DNA of 64,000 nt from Mycobacterium sp. (GTDB lineage Bacteria; Actinomycetota; Actinomycetes; Mycobacteriales; Mycobacteriaceae). The position numbers and the translations under genes were made by a program. Under the pieces are notes generated by a model that worked only from the letters and a program-made list of their open reading frames with translations, was not told the DNA's origin and searched no databases. This document shows, piece after piece, positions 53,314 through 64,000 of this stretch (positions are counted from its first letter, which is position 1; each line of letters begins with the position of its first letter). The DNA lies in contig RXJD01000014.1 in assembly GCA_003987775.1 (NCBI GenBank), positions 1 to 64,000 on the forward strand, given 5' to 3'.

Positions 53314-53838
53314 TTATGCGGAGTTCGGGTCGGCGACCTGGACATCCGGCGAAATGTCGCCCACGCGCGTCGCGACGAACGGGATGACTATCGGGGCGCA
53401 CGGCGCCTCCGACTGCGTACTTACTCCCACGAAGGTTCCGTCCGGTTTCACCTGGAATGAGAGTGTCTCGGTGCCCTGCTTCATGGAGTTGTTGCAGGTG
53501 AACATCTTCCATCTGGTCGCTAGCCATTGGCCTCGGTTCTCGCGGAACACCAGCGCACCCTCCTCGGGCGGTTGCGGCCACGTGGGGCTGATCGAGGTGT
53601 CCCATGCCGTCGCGACGCACCCGGCGGGTGGGCACGCGGAGCGCATCGCGATCACGGTGGAATACGCGCCGGTCGGCTTCGGTACGCCGTCGATCGTCTG
53701 CTTACTGCCGTCGAAATCGAACCGGTACATGCCGTCAGCCAACGCCGAAGCCGAGGCAACGAGAGGGGTGGCCAGGGCGGCCGCCGGTCCCAGAATGGTC
53801 GCGGAAATAGCCGCTAGAAGAATGCGACAGATACTCAT
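53314..53838 (-). CDS. Secreted protein of unknown function, related to the 40183-40680 product
   Basis: A 174-residue exported protein. The signal peptide (MSICRILLAAISATILGPAAALATPLVASASA) ends near ALA. The mature part has DGMYRFDFDGSKQTIDGVPKPTG, SACPPAGCVATAWD, WKMFTCNNSMKQGTETLSFQVKPDGTFVG and SEAPCAPIVIPF, with cysteine spacing like the mycobacterial secreted proteins that resemble lipoprotein domains of serine kinases. C-x4-CVAT and the late GT...C strand are shared with the product of 40183-40680. The function is unknown. It is divergent from a DMT transporter gene. Confidence 0.72.
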   Translation of the reverse strand: MSICRILLAAISATILGPAAALATPLVASASALADGMYRFDFDGSKQTIDGVPKPTGAYSTVIAMRSACPPAGCVATAWDTSISPTWPQPPEEGALVFRENRGQWLATRWKMFTCNNSMKQGTETLSFQVKPDGTFVGVSTQSEAPCAPIVIPFVATRVGDISPDVQVADPNSA

Positions 53839-53934
53839 GGTGGCTGCCTTCGTTCAACTGCGCCCCCACCTGATCGTGTGCTCTGAGGCAAACCAATGCA
53901 AGAGGTGCGACCTTCCTTCTCGTATCGTCGGTAG

Positions 53935-54783
53935 GTGCTGATCGGACTGTTGTTCGCCCTTGCCTGCTCGGTCTGTTACGGAACGGCGTCGGTGTTGCAG
54001 GCCGCGGCAGCGCGGTCGGTGGAAGCCGGCAACGGGTCCGGCGTCGACGCGGTCCTGCTGATGCGTGCCCTGCGGCAGTGGCGCTACCTGGTAGGCGTGG
54101 GTCTCGATGGACTCGGTTTTGCGTTCCAGGTGGTGGCGCTGCGCTTGGTGCCGATCTACGTTGTCGCTGCTGCGCTGGCCGCCTCGATCGCGGTCACGGC
54201 CATCGTGGCCGCGTGGATGCTGTCGGTGCGGCTGTCACGAGCCGAATGGACGGCTGTCGGGGTGGTATGTGCCGGCCTGGCGATGCTCGGCATCGCGGCC
54301 GGACCGGAGGGCGAAGGGCACGGCCCCGAGGGACTGGCGTGGGCGCTGTTGGCCGTCGCAGCACTGGTCTTCATCGCCGGGGCCGCCGCGGGCCGGCTGC
54401 CCGACCGTCCGCGCGCACTCGCCCTCGGACTCAGCGCCGGCACCGGCTTCGGCCTTGTCGAGGTCGGCGTGAACCTGATCGACTCGATCGATCCCACCAA
54501 GGCCGCCTTCTATGCGAACCCGGCCTTATACGCCAGTGCCGTCGGCGGAATCGCCGGATTCTTGCTGCTTACCTCCGCGCTGCATCGTGGATCGGTGACC
54601 ACAGCGGTGGCGGGAATGGTGGTCGGTGAAACCGTCTTGCCGGCCATCATCGGCGTGGTTTGGCTCGGCGACCAAACTCGAGAAGGTCTCGGATGGATGG
54701 TGGCCGCGGGTTTGGGGATTGCGGTGGCGGCAACGCTGGTGTTGGCCCGGTTCGGCGAAACACCCAGTCCGGAAACGGTTTAG
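53935..54783 (+). CDS. DMT/EamA-superfamily membrane transporter-like protein
   Basis: A 282-residue membrane protein with about nine to ten hydrophobic helices, beginning IGLLFALACSVCYGTASVLQA and including VPIYVVAAALAASIAVTAIVAAW, GVVCAGLAMLGIAAGP, LAWALLAVAALVFIAGAAAG, ASAVGGIAGFLLLTSALHRGSVTTAVAGMVVGETVLPAIIGVVWLGD. The first-helix pattern and the last two helices fit the drug/metabolite transporter superfamily. The substrate is unknown. The start is GTG. The downstream lyase-like gene starts seven bases after its stop, so the two probably form an operon, which might couple export and inactivation of a compound. Confidence 0.82.
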   Translation: MLIGLLFALACSVCYGTASVLQAAAARSVEAGNGSGVDAVLLMRALRQWRYLVGVGLDGLGFAFQVVALRLVPIYVVAAALAASIAVTAIVAAWMLSVRLSRAEWTAVGVVCAGLAMLGIAAGPEGEGHGPEGLAWALLAVAALVFIAGAAAGRLPDRPRALALGLSAGTGFGLVEVGVNLIDSIDPTKAAFYANPALYASAVGGIAGFLLLTSALHRGSVTTAVAGMVVGETVLPAIIGVVWLGDQTREGLGWMVAAGLGIAVAATLVLARFGETPSPETV

Positions 54784-54790
54784 GTCTCGG

Positions 54791-55642
54791 ATGAGTCGCA
54801 TTCTGGATGTGGCCGTCGCGGGTGGCCCGTACGCGCTGGCCGCGGGGCCGGACGGCGCAATGTGGGTGACGCTGGTGCACAGCGGCGAGATCGCCCGAGT
54901 GACCGGCGACGGGGGCCTCGACGTGTATCCCGTTGCGCCGGAGAGCAAGCCGTCGATCATCACTGCGGGACCCGACGGCGCACTGTGGTTCACCCGTAAC
55001 GGTGACGATCGGATCGGGCGGATTACCACCGGTGGTGATCTCTCTGAATTCGAATTGCGCGGTGGCAGTGCACCATTCGGCCTCGTTGCGGGACCGGATG
55101 GGGCGCTGTGGTTCACCGCGATGACGTCCGGAGTGGTGGGCCGGATCGGTGTCGACGGGGTGGTCACCGACGTGGCGTTCCCGGGCGGCACACCGTCGAT
55201 GATCACCGCCGGCCCGGACGGCGCGCTGTGGTTCACGCTCAACGAGGCCAATGCGATCGGCAGGCTGGAGCCGTCGGGCGGTGTGACGCTGCGCGACGTG
55301 CCGACACCGCGCGCCGGTCCCGTCGGCATCGCTGCCACCCACGACGACGCCGTGTGGTTCACCGAGATTCGGACCGGCAAGCTCGGCCGTATCCCGATCG
55401 ACGACGCCATCCAGGAACTGGAGTTGCCGGGCAAACCGCATGCGGTGATCGCCAATCCGACCGGTGGGGTGTGGGTGAGCCTGTGGGGTTCCGGCCAGAT
55501 CGCGGGGGTGACCGCTGATGGTGACGTGTCGTTGATCGACCTGCCTGCCGGCAGCGAGCCGCACGGCCTGGCGATCGGACCGGACGGTGCGTTGTGGGCG
55601 GCGCTGGAGGCGGGGTATGTGATGCGGTTGCCGACGGTCTGA
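54791..55642 (+). CDS. Virginiamycin B lyase-like seven-bladed propeller protein
   Basis: A 283-residue protein made of about seven repeats of AGPDGALWFT...IGRI, a beta-propeller of the Vgb (streptogramin lyase) family. Vgb linearises type B streptogramins with a histidine and a glutamate near the C-terminus. Here KPHAV, EPHGL and WAALEAG place histidines and a glutamate at comparable places. Whether it acts on streptogramins is unknown, as many actinobacterial homologues are untested. The ATG at 54791 is seven bases after the transporter stop. No signal peptide is present, so it is cytoplasmic. Confidence 0.82.
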   Translation: MSRILDVAVAGGPYALAAGPDGAMWVTLVHSGEIARVTGDGGLDVYPVAPESKPSIITAGPDGALWFTRNGDDRIGRITTGGDLSEFELRGGSAPFGLVAGPDGALWFTAMTSGVVGRIGVDGVVTDVAFPGGTPSMITAGPDGALWFTLNEANAIGRLEPSGGVTLRDVPTPRAGPVGIAATHDDAVWFTEIRTGKLGRIPIDDAIQELELPGKPHAVIANPTGGVWVSLWGSGQIAGVTADGDVSLIDLPAGSEPHGLAIGPDGALWAALEAGYVMRLPTV

Positions 55643-55674
55643 AGGCCCTCACGACTAATCTCGTAGCGGTGACC

Positions 55675-55968
55675 ATGGGCCAGGGTTTTGACACCATTCC
55701 CGCCGCGGAGATCCGGCGCGACGACAACATCGAATTCCCGGTGGGCAACCCGGATGTGAAATGGCACTTCGACGAGAACAGGGCATCGAGGCCGCCGTGC
55801 GACCAGCCCGGAGTCCAGTGGTTTGTCGAGACGCTGGGGGAGCCCATGCTCGGTAGCCCGTTGGGTGATCTGTACACGTTCACCGTGAAGGAAGTCGGGG
55901 GAGCCGGCGCCGACGTCGAAGTCAAAGTCAGGGGCCATGTGCCCGTTCGGCGCTACCGGCGACAGTAG
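55675..55968 (+). CDS. Small hypothetical protein
   Basis: A 97-residue cytoplasmic protein. It begins MGQGFDTIPAAEIRRDDNIEFPVGNPDVKWHFDENRA and ends GDLYTFTVKEVGGAGADVEVKVRGHVPVRRYRRQ, suggesting a small beta-rich domain. I recognise no family. GTG 55669 is an alternative start two codons earlier. It lies 32 bases after the Vgb-like gene on the same strand, so it may be the last gene of that operon, and it ends just before the convergent acetyltransferase gene. Confidence 0.6.
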   Translation: MGQGFDTIPAAEIRRDDNIEFPVGNPDVKWHFDENRASRPPCDQPGVQWFVETLGEPMLGSPLGDLYTFTVKEVGGAGADVEVKVRGHVPVRRYRRQ

Positions 55969-55970
55969 AG

Positions 55971-56456
55971 CTAGGTTTGCGTGCACGCCCGCGGCTCGCG
56001 CCGCATCGTCAACGCGTCGACGCCGTTGTAGTACCCCGGACGGACGCCCACCTGGTCGAATCCCACGTCGCGGTACAGCGCGATAGCCGCTTCGTTGTCC
56101 CAGCGAACTTCCAGATACACCGCGCCGCCCCCGGCGAACGTCAGCAGCTCGTCCAATAGGCGGCGGCCGACGCCGCGCCCTTGGAATGCGGGGTCCACGC
56201 CGATATTGCGCACCTCGTAGAACGACACACCGGTAAAACCCGTGGAACCCAAACACGCGATTCCGCCGTAGCCGATCAGCGTCCCGCCCGTGCGCGCGCT
56301 GACGAAAAGACTGTCCTCACTGGCCAGTTCGCGGGCGAAGACGGCCGCCGACCACGGCTGTTCACCGGCGAATAGAACTGCGTCCAACTCGGCGCATCTG
56401 TCGACGTCGGCCGGCAAGAGCGCACCGATCACCACCGGCTCCACGGGCTCGGTCAT
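55971..56456 (-). CDS. RimI-like GNAT N-acetyltransferase
   Basis: A 161-residue GNAT enzyme. VRNIGVDPAFQGRGVGRRLLDELLTFA is the acetyl-CoA binding motif A (QGRGVG), followed by VYLEVRWDNEAAIALYRDVGFDQVGVRPGYYNGVDALTMRR, which is typical of RimI-type protein N-terminal acetyltransferases. RimI acetylates the N-terminal alanine of ribosomal protein S18 in E. coli. In M. tuberculosis the main rimI lies in another locus with tsa genes, so this is probably a paralogue and its substrate may differ. It is next to tRNA-Arg and transcribed in the same direction. Confidence 0.83.
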   Translation of the reverse strand: MTEPVEPVVIGALLPADVDRCAELDAVLFAGEQPWSAAVFARELASEDSLFVSARTGGTLIGYGGIACLGSTGFTGVSFYEVRNIGVDPAFQGRGVGRRLLDELLTFAGGGAVYLEVRWDNEAAIALYRDVGFDQVGVRPGYYNGVDALTMRREPRACTQT

Positions 56457-56668
56457 CGGCTCGCGACGGCCGGACGTCGAGAGCTTGGGATAGAGATCAA
56501 CGACTTCAACACGGCCTTCTTGTCGTCGGCAGCTTGCTTCTCGAAGTAGAGCACACGGTCATGGAGGCGGTCTTGCGCCTTTGTTCTGACGTGGCTGCGC
56601 TTCGTCCAGATCGCGATGAGCGGGGTGGAGATTGCGGACGGAAACGGCGCGAACGGGTTCGCGATCAA
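56453..56668 (-). CDS. Possible small protein or gene fragment next to tRNA-Arg
   Basis: After the tRNA, in the direction of tRNA transcription, a minus-strand frame reads ANPFAPFPSAISTPLIAIWT, then KRSHVRTKAQDRLHDRV and LYFEKQAADDKKAVLK, ending at 56453. It looks like a short membrane segment followed by a charged coiled-coil helix, a layout common in small phage or hypothetical proteins. No ATG is present; TTG near 56668 would give about 71 residues. The stop overlaps the acetyltransferase start by four bases, which supports translation. It may be only a remnant of an integrated element. Confidence 0.35.
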   Translation of the reverse strand: MIANPFAPFPSAISTPLIAIWTKRSHVRTKAQDRLHDRVLYFEKQAADDKKAVLKSLISIPSSRRPAVASR

Positions 56669-56696
56669 CGTCGTCGGTTCGTAGGTCGACGGTGGG

Positions 56697-56769
56697 TGCC
56701 CCCGGCAGGATTCGAACCTGCGGCCTTCTGCTCCGGAGGCAGACGCTCTATCCCCTGAGCTACGGGGGC
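56697..56769 (-). tRNA. tRNA-Arg (anticodon CCG)
   Basis: On the minus strand the acceptor strand GCCCCCG (56763-56769) pairs with CGGGGGC (56698-56704), and the discriminator A is at 56697. The T arm reads GCAGGTTCGAATCCTGC and the anticodon stem-loop has CTCCGGA with anticodon CCG, so it reads CGG arginine codons. The 3' CCA is not encoded. A tRNA-Arg gene beside argS is conserved in mycobacteria as I recall. Confidence 0.95.
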
Positions 56770-56884
56770 GCACTAGCGGAACGCTGCGCCATTGGGCCCC
56801 GCCAGAGTAGCGCATCCCGGTGACCACCCGAGCACCGGTAATGGATTCGGGGCGCGGGCCCCCCAGCCAATAGGATGGACGCTC

Positions 56885-58537
56885 GTGACCCCCGCCGACC
56901 TCGCTGAGCTGCTCAAAACCACCGCGACCGCGGTGCTTGCCGAGCACGACCTCGACGTGTCCGCACTGCCGCCGACGGTCACCGTGGAGCGTCCGCGTAA
57001 TCCTGATCACGGCGATTATGCGTCCAACTTGGCCCTGCAACTGGCCAAGAAGGTCGGCGCCAACCCCCGTGAGCTGGCCGGATGGCTCGCCGAAGCGCTG
57101 GCGCAGGCCGATGGCATCGCCTCGGCCGAGGTGGCCGGCCCTGGCTTCATCAACCTGCGCCTCGAGGCCTCGGCGCAGGCCAAGATCGTCAACGACGTCA
57201 TCGACGCAGGCGACCAATTCGGCCACTCCCACGTCCTCGACAACCAAAAAGTCAACCTGGAATTCGTCTCGGCGAACCCGACCGGACCCATCCACATCGG
57301 CGGCACCCGCTGGGCCGCCGTCGGCGACGCGCTGGGCCGGCTGCTCACCACCCAGGGCGCTGAGGTGGTCCGTGAGTACTACTTCAACGACCACGGCGCG
57401 CAGATCGACCGGTTCGCGAACTCCCTGGTTGCCGCGGCCAAGGGCGAGCCCGCACCGGCTGACGGCTACGCGGGCACCTACATCAACGACATCGCCGCTC
57501 AGGTCCTGCAGAAGGCACCCGAGGCGCTGAGCCTGCCCGACGCCGAGATGCACGAGACGTTCCGTCAGATCGGCGTCGACCTGATGTTCGCCCACATCAA
57601 GGAGTCGCTGCACGAGTTCGGCACCGACTTCGACGTCTACACCCACGAAGACTCGATGCACACCAGCGGCCGGGTGGAGCAGGCCATCGCGAAACTCCGC
57701 GATACCGGCAACATCTACGAGAAGGACGGCGCAACCTGGTTGCGCACCAGCGCTTTCGGTGACGACAAAGATCGCGTCGTGATCAAGAGCGACGGCATCC
57801 CCGCCTACATCGCCGGTGATCTCGCCTATTACCTGGACAAGCGGCAACGCGGTTTCGACCTGTGCATCTACATGCTCGGCGCCGACCACCACGGCTACAT
57901 CGCGCGCCTGAAGGCCGCCGCGGCCGCCTTCGGCGAGGACCCGGCCACCGTCGAGGTGCTGATCGGGCAGATGGTCAACCTGGTCCGCGATGGCCAACCG
58001 GTGAAAATGAGCAAGCGGGCCGGCACCGTCATCACCCTCGACGACCTCGTCGAGGCCATCGGCGTCGACGCCGCCCGATACAGCCTCATCCGCTCCTCGG
58101 TGGACACCCCGATCGACATCGATCTGGCGCTGTGGTCCTCGGCGTCCAACGAAAACCCGGTCTATTACGTGCAATACGCGCACGCCCGGCTTTCCGCGCT
58201 GGCGCGCAACGCCGCCGAACTGGGCCTCATCCCGGACACGGCGCAACTGGAACTGCTGAGCCACGACAAAGAGGGCACGCTGCTGCGCACCATCGGCGAA
58301 TTCCCGCGGGTCCTCAAGACCGCGGCCGCATTGCGCGAACCGCACCGCATCTGCCGCTACCTGGAAGATCTCGCCGGCGACTACCACCGGTTCTACGACG
58401 CTTGCCGGATCCTGCCGCAGGGCGACGAAGAACCCACCGACCTGAACACCGCGCGGCTGGCGCTGTGCCAGGCCACCCGCCAGGTCGTCGCCAACGGACT
58501 GGCCATCCTCGGAGTCAGCGCCCCGGAGAGAATGTGA
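56885..58537 (+). CDS. argS: Arginyl-tRNA synthetase
   Basis: A 550-residue class I aminoacyl-tRNA synthetase, the same length as M. tuberculosis ArgS. The N-terminal add-1 domain (about 1-95) recognises the tRNA D-loop. The ATP site has the HIGH-type motif [14 protein letters not shown] (about 137) and the KMSKS-type motif PVKMSKRAG (about 377). The C-terminal anticodon-binding domain contains [18 protein letters not shown]. It charges tRNA-Arg with arginine. The start is GTG 56885. Its stop overlaps the lysA start by four bases. Confidence 0.97.
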   Translation: MTPADLAELLKTTATAVLAEHDLDVSALPPTVTVERPRNPDHGDYASNLALQLAKKVGANPRELAGWLAEALAQADGIASAEVAGPGFINLRLEASAQAKIVNDVIDAGDQFGHSHVLDNQKVNLEFVSANPTGPIHIGGTRWAAVGDALGRLLTTQGAEVVREYYFNDHGAQIDRFANSLVAAAKGEPAPADGYAGTYINDIAAQVLQKAPEALSLPDAEMHETFRQIGVDLMFAHIKESLHEFGTDFDVYTHEDSMHTSGRVEQAIAKLRDTGNIYEKDGATWLRTSAFGDDKDRVVIKSDGIPAYIAGDLAYYLDKRQRGFDLCIYMLGADHHGYIARLKAAAAAFGEDPATVEVLIGQMVNLVRDGQPVKMSKRAGTVITLDDLVEAIGVDAARYSLIRSSVDTPIDIDLALWSSASNENPVYYVQYAHARLSALARNAAELGLIPDTAQLELLSHDKEGTLLRTIGEFPRVLKTAAALREPHRICRYLEDLAGDYHRFYDACRILPQGDEEPTDLNTARLALCQATRQVVANGLAILGVSAPERM

Positions 58538-59952
58538 ACGTCCACCCCGCCGGACCCCGGCACGCCGAGGAGACCCGGCCGGCCAGCAGCCCGCCGCGTC
58601 CGCAGTCGCCCGAAGAGCTGTTGCGCCTGGCACCGAATGTGTGGCCGCGCAACACCGTTCGCGGCGACGACGGGATTGTCCAGATCGCCGGAGTCAAGCT
58701 GACCGACCTTGCCCGGGAGTACGGCACTCCACTGTTCGTCATCGACGAAGCCGACTTCCGGTCCCGCTGCCGGGAGACCGCCGCGGCATTCGGCGGCGGC
58801 GCCAACGTCCACTACGCCGCAAAAGCGTTCCTGTGCACCGAGATCGCCCGGTGGATCGAGCAGGAAGGCCTGTCGCTTGACGTGTGCTCGGGCGGCGAGC
58901 TGGCCGTCGCGCTGAACGCGGATTTCCCGCCGCAGCGGATCACCCTGCACGGCAACAACAAATCCGTGGCCGAGCTGACCGCGGCGGTGAAAGCCGGCGT
59001 CGGCCATGTCGTGCTGGACTCGTTGATCGAGATCGAGCGGCTCGACGCGATCGCCGGCGAGGCCGGAATCGTCCAGGATGTGCTGGTCCGGCTCACCGTC
59101 GGTGTGGAGGCGCACACCCACGAATTCATCTCCACCGCACACGAAGACCAGAAGTTCGGGCTCTCGGTGGCCAGCGGCGCGGCCATGGCCGCGGTGCGGC
59201 AGGTGTTCGCCGCCGACAACCTGCGGCTGGTCGGGCTGCACAGCCACATCGGGTCGCAGATCTTCGATGTCGCCGGCTTCGAAATCGCCGCACACCGGGT
59301 CATCGGGTTGCTGCGCGACATCGTCGCCGAATTTGGCGTCGACAAGACCGCGCAGGTGTCGACGGTGGATCTCGGTGGCGGCCTGGGGATCTCGTACCTT
59401 GCACCGGACGACCCGCCGCCGATCGCCGAGCTGGCGGAGAAGCTGAGCGCCATCGTCCGCAACGAATCGGCGGCGGTGGGCCTGCCCACGCCGAGGCTGG
59501 TGGTCGAACCCGGACGTGCCATCGCCGGGCCGGGCACCATCACGCTCTACGAAGTCGGCACCATCAAGGACGTCGACGTGAGTGCGACCGCCAACCGGCG
59601 TTACGTCAGCGTCGACGGCGGCATGAGCGACAACATCCGCACCGCCCTGTATGACGCCCAGTACGACGTCCGCCTGGTTTCGCGGCTCAGCGATGCACCT
59701 GCCACCCAGGCCCGGCTGGTCGGAAAGCACTGCGAAACCGGCGACATCCTGGTGCGCGACGCGTGGGTGCCCGACGACGTCGGGCCCGGTGACCTGGTCG
59801 CCACGGCCGCGACCGGCGCCTACTGCTATTCCCTGTCGAGTCGTTACAACATGATCTGCCGCCCGGCGGTGGTCGCGGTGAAAGCGGGGGAGTCCCGCTT
59901 GATCCTGCGCCGCGAGACGGTCGACGATCTGCTGAGTCTGGAAGTGAGGTGA
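58534..59952 (+). CDS. lysA: Diaminopimelate decarboxylase
   Basis: A 472-residue PLP enzyme that decarboxylates meso-diaminopimelate to lysine, the last step of lysine synthesis. The PLP lysine is in [28 protein letters not shown] and [12 protein letters not shown] bind the cofactor, and CETGDI...GAYCYS carries the partner-subunit active-site cysteine. The GTG at 58534 overlaps the argS stop (GTGA). It gives about 25 extra N-terminal residues compared with M. tuberculosis LysA (447 residues as I recall), rich in Pro and Ser and probably disordered; an internal start near [15 protein letters not shown] is possible. Confidence 0.95.
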   Translation: MNVHPAGPRHAEETRPASSPPRPQSPEELLRLAPNVWPRNTVRGDDGIVQIAGVKLTDLAREYGTPLFVIDEADFRSRCRETAAAFGGGANVHYAAKAFLCTEIARWIEQEGLSLDVCSGGELAVALNADFPPQRITLHGNNKSVAELTAAVKAGVGHVVLDSLIEIERLDAIAGEAGIVQDVLVRLTVGVEAHTHEFISTAHEDQKFGLSVASGAAMAAVRQVFAADNLRLVGLHSHIGSQIFDVAGFEIAAHRVIGLLRDIVAEFGVDKTAQVSTVDLGGGLGISYLAPDDPPPIAELAEKLSAIVRNESAAVGLPTPRLVVEPGRAIAGPGTITLYEVGTIKDVDVSATANRRYVSVDGGMSDNIRTALYDAQYDVRLVSRLSDAPATQARLVGKHCETGDILVRDAWVPDDVGPGDLVATAATGAYCYSLSSRYNMICRPAVVAVKAGESRLILRRETVDDLLSLEVR

Positions 59953-59955
59953 ACC

Positions 59956-61286
59956 GTGCCCGGTAACGACAAGGACGTAAAGGCCGTCGGCGTGGCGGTA
60001 CTCGGGTTGGGCGTGGTCGGCAGCGAAGTCGTACGCATCATCAACGAAAGTGCCGACGATCTGGCAGGCCGCATCGGCGCCCCGTTGGTATTGCGTGGCG
60101 TCGGAGTGCGCCGCCTGGGCGGCGACCGGGGCGTGCCGCTCGAACTGCTCACCGATGACATCGAGGAACTCGCCTGCCGCGACGACGTCGACATCGTCGT
60201 GGAAGTGATGGGTCCCGTCGAACCCGCCCGCAAGGCGATCCTGACCGCTCTCGCACACGGCAAGTCCGTCGTGACGGCGAACAAGGCGCTGATGTCCGTC
60301 GCCAGTGGCGAACTCGCTGCGGTCGCCGAAAGAGAGGCCGTCGACCTGTATTTCGAGGCGGCGGTCGCCGGAGCGATCCCCGTCATCCGGCCGCTGACCC
60401 AGTCGCTGGCCGGCGACACGGTGTTGCGGGTGGCCGGCATCGTCAACGGCACCACCAACTACATCCTGTCCGAGATGGGCAGCACCGGAGCCGATTACCA
60501 GCAGGCACTGGCCGACGCGAGTGCCCTCGGATACGCCGAGGCCGACCCCACCGCCGACGTCGAGGGATATGACGCCGCGGCCAAGGCGGCGATCCTGGCG
60601 TCCATTGCCTTCCACACCCGCGTCACCGCCGACGACGTCTACCGCGAGGGCATCACCAAGATCACCCCGGAAGACTTCGAGTCGGCAAAGTCGCTGGGCT
60701 GCACCATCAAGTTGCTCTCCATCTGCGAGCGAATCACCACTGACGAAGGGCAGCAGCGGGTTTCAGCCCGCGTCTATCCCGCGTTGGTGCCCCTGACGCA
60801 TCCGCTCGCGTCGGTCAACGGTGCCTTCAACGCGGTCGTCGTCGAGGCCGAGGCAGCCGGGCGGCTGATGTTTTACGGCCAGGGCGCCGGCGGTGCGCCC
60901 ACCGCGTCGGCCGTCACCGGCGACCTGGTGATGGCCGCGCGCAACCGGGTGCTCGGCAGCCGGGGCCCGCGTGAGTCCCGCTACGCTCGCCTTCCCGTGG
61001 CCCCCATGGGATTCATCGAAACCCGGTACTACGTCAGCATGAACGTCGCGGACAAGCCTGGCGTGTTGTCCGCGGTGGCAGCCGAATTCGGCAAGCGCGA
61101 GGTGAGCATCGCCGAGGTGCGCCAGGAAGGCGTCGTCGACGAGGGCGGTCAACGGGTGGGTGCCCGGATCGTGGTGGTCACCCACCGGGCCACCGACGCC
61201 GCGCTGTCGGAGACCGTTGACGCACTGGCTGACCTGGACGTGGTGCAGAGCGTCGAAAGCGTGCTGCGACTGGAAGGGACCGACGA

Positions 61287-61290
<4 letters not shown>
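59956..61290 (+). CDS. thrA: Homoserine dehydrogenase
   Basis: A 444-residue enzyme reducing aspartate semialdehyde to homoserine with NAD(P)[17 protein letters not shown] is the dinucleotide-binding motif; [25 protein letters not shown] and the catalytic-domain [23 protein letters not shown] follow. The C-terminal ACT domain (about 355-440, [31 protein letters not shown]) allows feedback control, usually by threonine. The start is GTG, three bases after lysA. The stop overlaps the thrC start by four bases. Confidence 0.96.
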
Positions 61291-63328
<2,038 letters not shown>

Positions 63329-63547
63329 TCCACAGCGTGGCGGGCGGGTTTGCTTGCTTCCGGCCAGGAAGCGGGCTATCCTCGGACCCGTCCAGCAATT
63401 GCAGCATCTGCTCTGCACAAACTGCCTTGACGCTGAGACAACCACCAATTCTTCTCGTGAACGCGGTTCGCTGTTCGATCACCGTTTCAGAGTCGATTAT
63501 TGGGCGCACTCAGCAATTTGCCTGAATGCTTGACCTGATGCAGGAAT

Positions 63548-63571
63548 CCCCGCTTGACCTGATCAGCGGGG
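63548..63571 (+). promoter_or_regulatory. Hairpin in the rho leader
   Basis: CCCCGCT (63548-63554) pairs with AGCGGGG (63565-63571) around a ten-base loop, ending only about five bases before the rho ribosome binding site (AAAGGAAA). It lies in a leader of up to 250 bases. It could affect rho translation or be part of a Rho feedback site; this is inference. Confidence 0.5.
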
Positions 63572-63586
63572 CAAGAAAGGAAATCC

Positions 63587-64000
63587 GTGACTGATACGGA
63601 CCTCATCACGGCTGGCGAAAGCACCGACGCCGACAAGGTGTCGCACTCCGTGAACTCAGACGCTTCCGATGTCTCGGACGTCAAATCCAATGCGCCGTCC
63701 ACTTCGCTGGCGACCATGGTGCTGCCCGAACTGCGCGCACTGGCCAATCGGGCCGGCGTGAAGGGGACGTCGGGCATGCGTAAGAGCGAGCTGATCGCCG
63801 CCATCCAGCAGAGCACGGGACAGGCGAACGGCAAGTCCTCCGGTGCCGGCGAGTCGGTGCAGGAATCGGCCAAAGCCGATGCGCCGGCCCAGAATGACAC
63901 CGCTGCCCAGACCCCGACCGCCCAGGTGACCGCCCCCGAGGCGCCGCCCGCGGAGGTGCCGGACGCTGCCGAGCCGCCCCGCCGGGAACGCCGCGGCGCG
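63587..64000 (+). CDS. rho: Transcription termination factor Rho, N-terminal part (runs off the window)
   Basis: The first 138 codons of rho. The GTG at 63587 follows AAAGGAAA. After an acidic start (MTDTDLITAGEST), residues about 40-75 form the Rho N-terminal SAP-like domain (TMVLPELRALANRAGVKGTSGMRKSELIAAI). The following alanine/proline/glutamate-rich and basic segment is the disordered insertion of actinobacterial Rho proteins, which binds RNA. The RNA-binding core and ATPase ring are beyond the window. Its place after thrB is conserved in mycobacteria. Confidence 0.95.
   Translation, partial: MTDTDLITAGESTDADKVSHSVNSDASDVSDVKSNAPSTSLATMVLPELRALANRAGVKGTSGMRKSELIAAIQQSTGQANGKSSGAGESVQESAKADAPAQNDTAAQTPTAQVTAPEAPPAEVPDAAEPPRRERRGA

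Noticed and set aside
56453-58633. A 726-codon minus-strand frame opposite argS and across the tRNA
   Set aside because: It would read through tRNA-Arg and has no recognisable domain; only its last 70 codons, beyond the tRNA, are discussed as a possible fragment.
58393-60615. A 740-codon minus-strand frame opposite lysA and thrA
   Set aside because: It is a shadow of two highly conserved biosynthetic genes.

Overview
The window is chromosomal DNA of a Mycobacterium, most likely a slow-growing non-tuberculous species. It is GC-rich and uses many GTG starts. It carries a PE_PGRS gene, four Lpr/Opp-type lipoproteins, an EmbR-type FHA regulator and F420-type oxidoreductase genes. The order of the core genes matches, as I recall it, M. 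tuberculosis Rv1266c to Rv1297 (pknH, embR, lprA, an ABC exporter pair, lprB, lprC, Rv1276c-Rv1279, oppABCD, Rv1284, cysD, cysNC, Rv1287, argS, lysA, thrA, thrC, thrB, rho). Homology statements rest on memory of these families; no search was run.

Layout. 1-9180: the regulatory pair PknH/EmbR, three secreted or lipid-anchored small proteins, a heterodimeric ABC exporter and the lipoproteins LprB/LprC. 9196-11786: a cassette with 22-bp perfect inverted repeats at its ends, holding a PknD-like Ser/Thr kinase with a beta-propeller sensor, inserted between lprC and the SixA-like phosphatase. 11810-24653: phosphatase, an SbcD/SbcC-like pair, a GMC oxidoreductase, an extra alpha/beta hydrolase and the Opp peptide importer. 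24920-28066: a PE_PGRS protein with a duplicated PGRS module. 29035-35689: carbonic anhydrase, an inserted rimK / retropepsin-like protease / aspartoacylase operon, then the sulfate-activation genes cysD-cysNC and an Rrf2 regulator.

35686-55968 is an accessory block between Rv1287 and argS. It holds glyoxalase-fold proteins, a potassium channel, a Nudix hydrolase, several alpha/beta hydrolases, a type II thioesterase, a VanY-like peptidase, a zinc-ribbon/SPFH membrane operon, a CmtR-type sensor with a metal transporter, a DMT transporter and a Vgb-like propeller. Four promoters here share a 7-bp CAAGAAT-type direct repeat with an 11-bp period, the architecture bound by OmpR/PhoB-family response regulators. 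This suggests a small uncharacterised regulon and is the most interesting signal in the window.

55971-64000: a RimI-like acetyltransferase, tRNA-Arg(CCG), then the tightly packed argS-lysA-thrA-thrC-thrB series and the start of rho. Non-coding features include two 62-bp palindrome-ended repeats, a second palindrome family around the rimK operon, two degraded gene remnants (thioesterase and glyoxalase) and several strong hairpin terminators.
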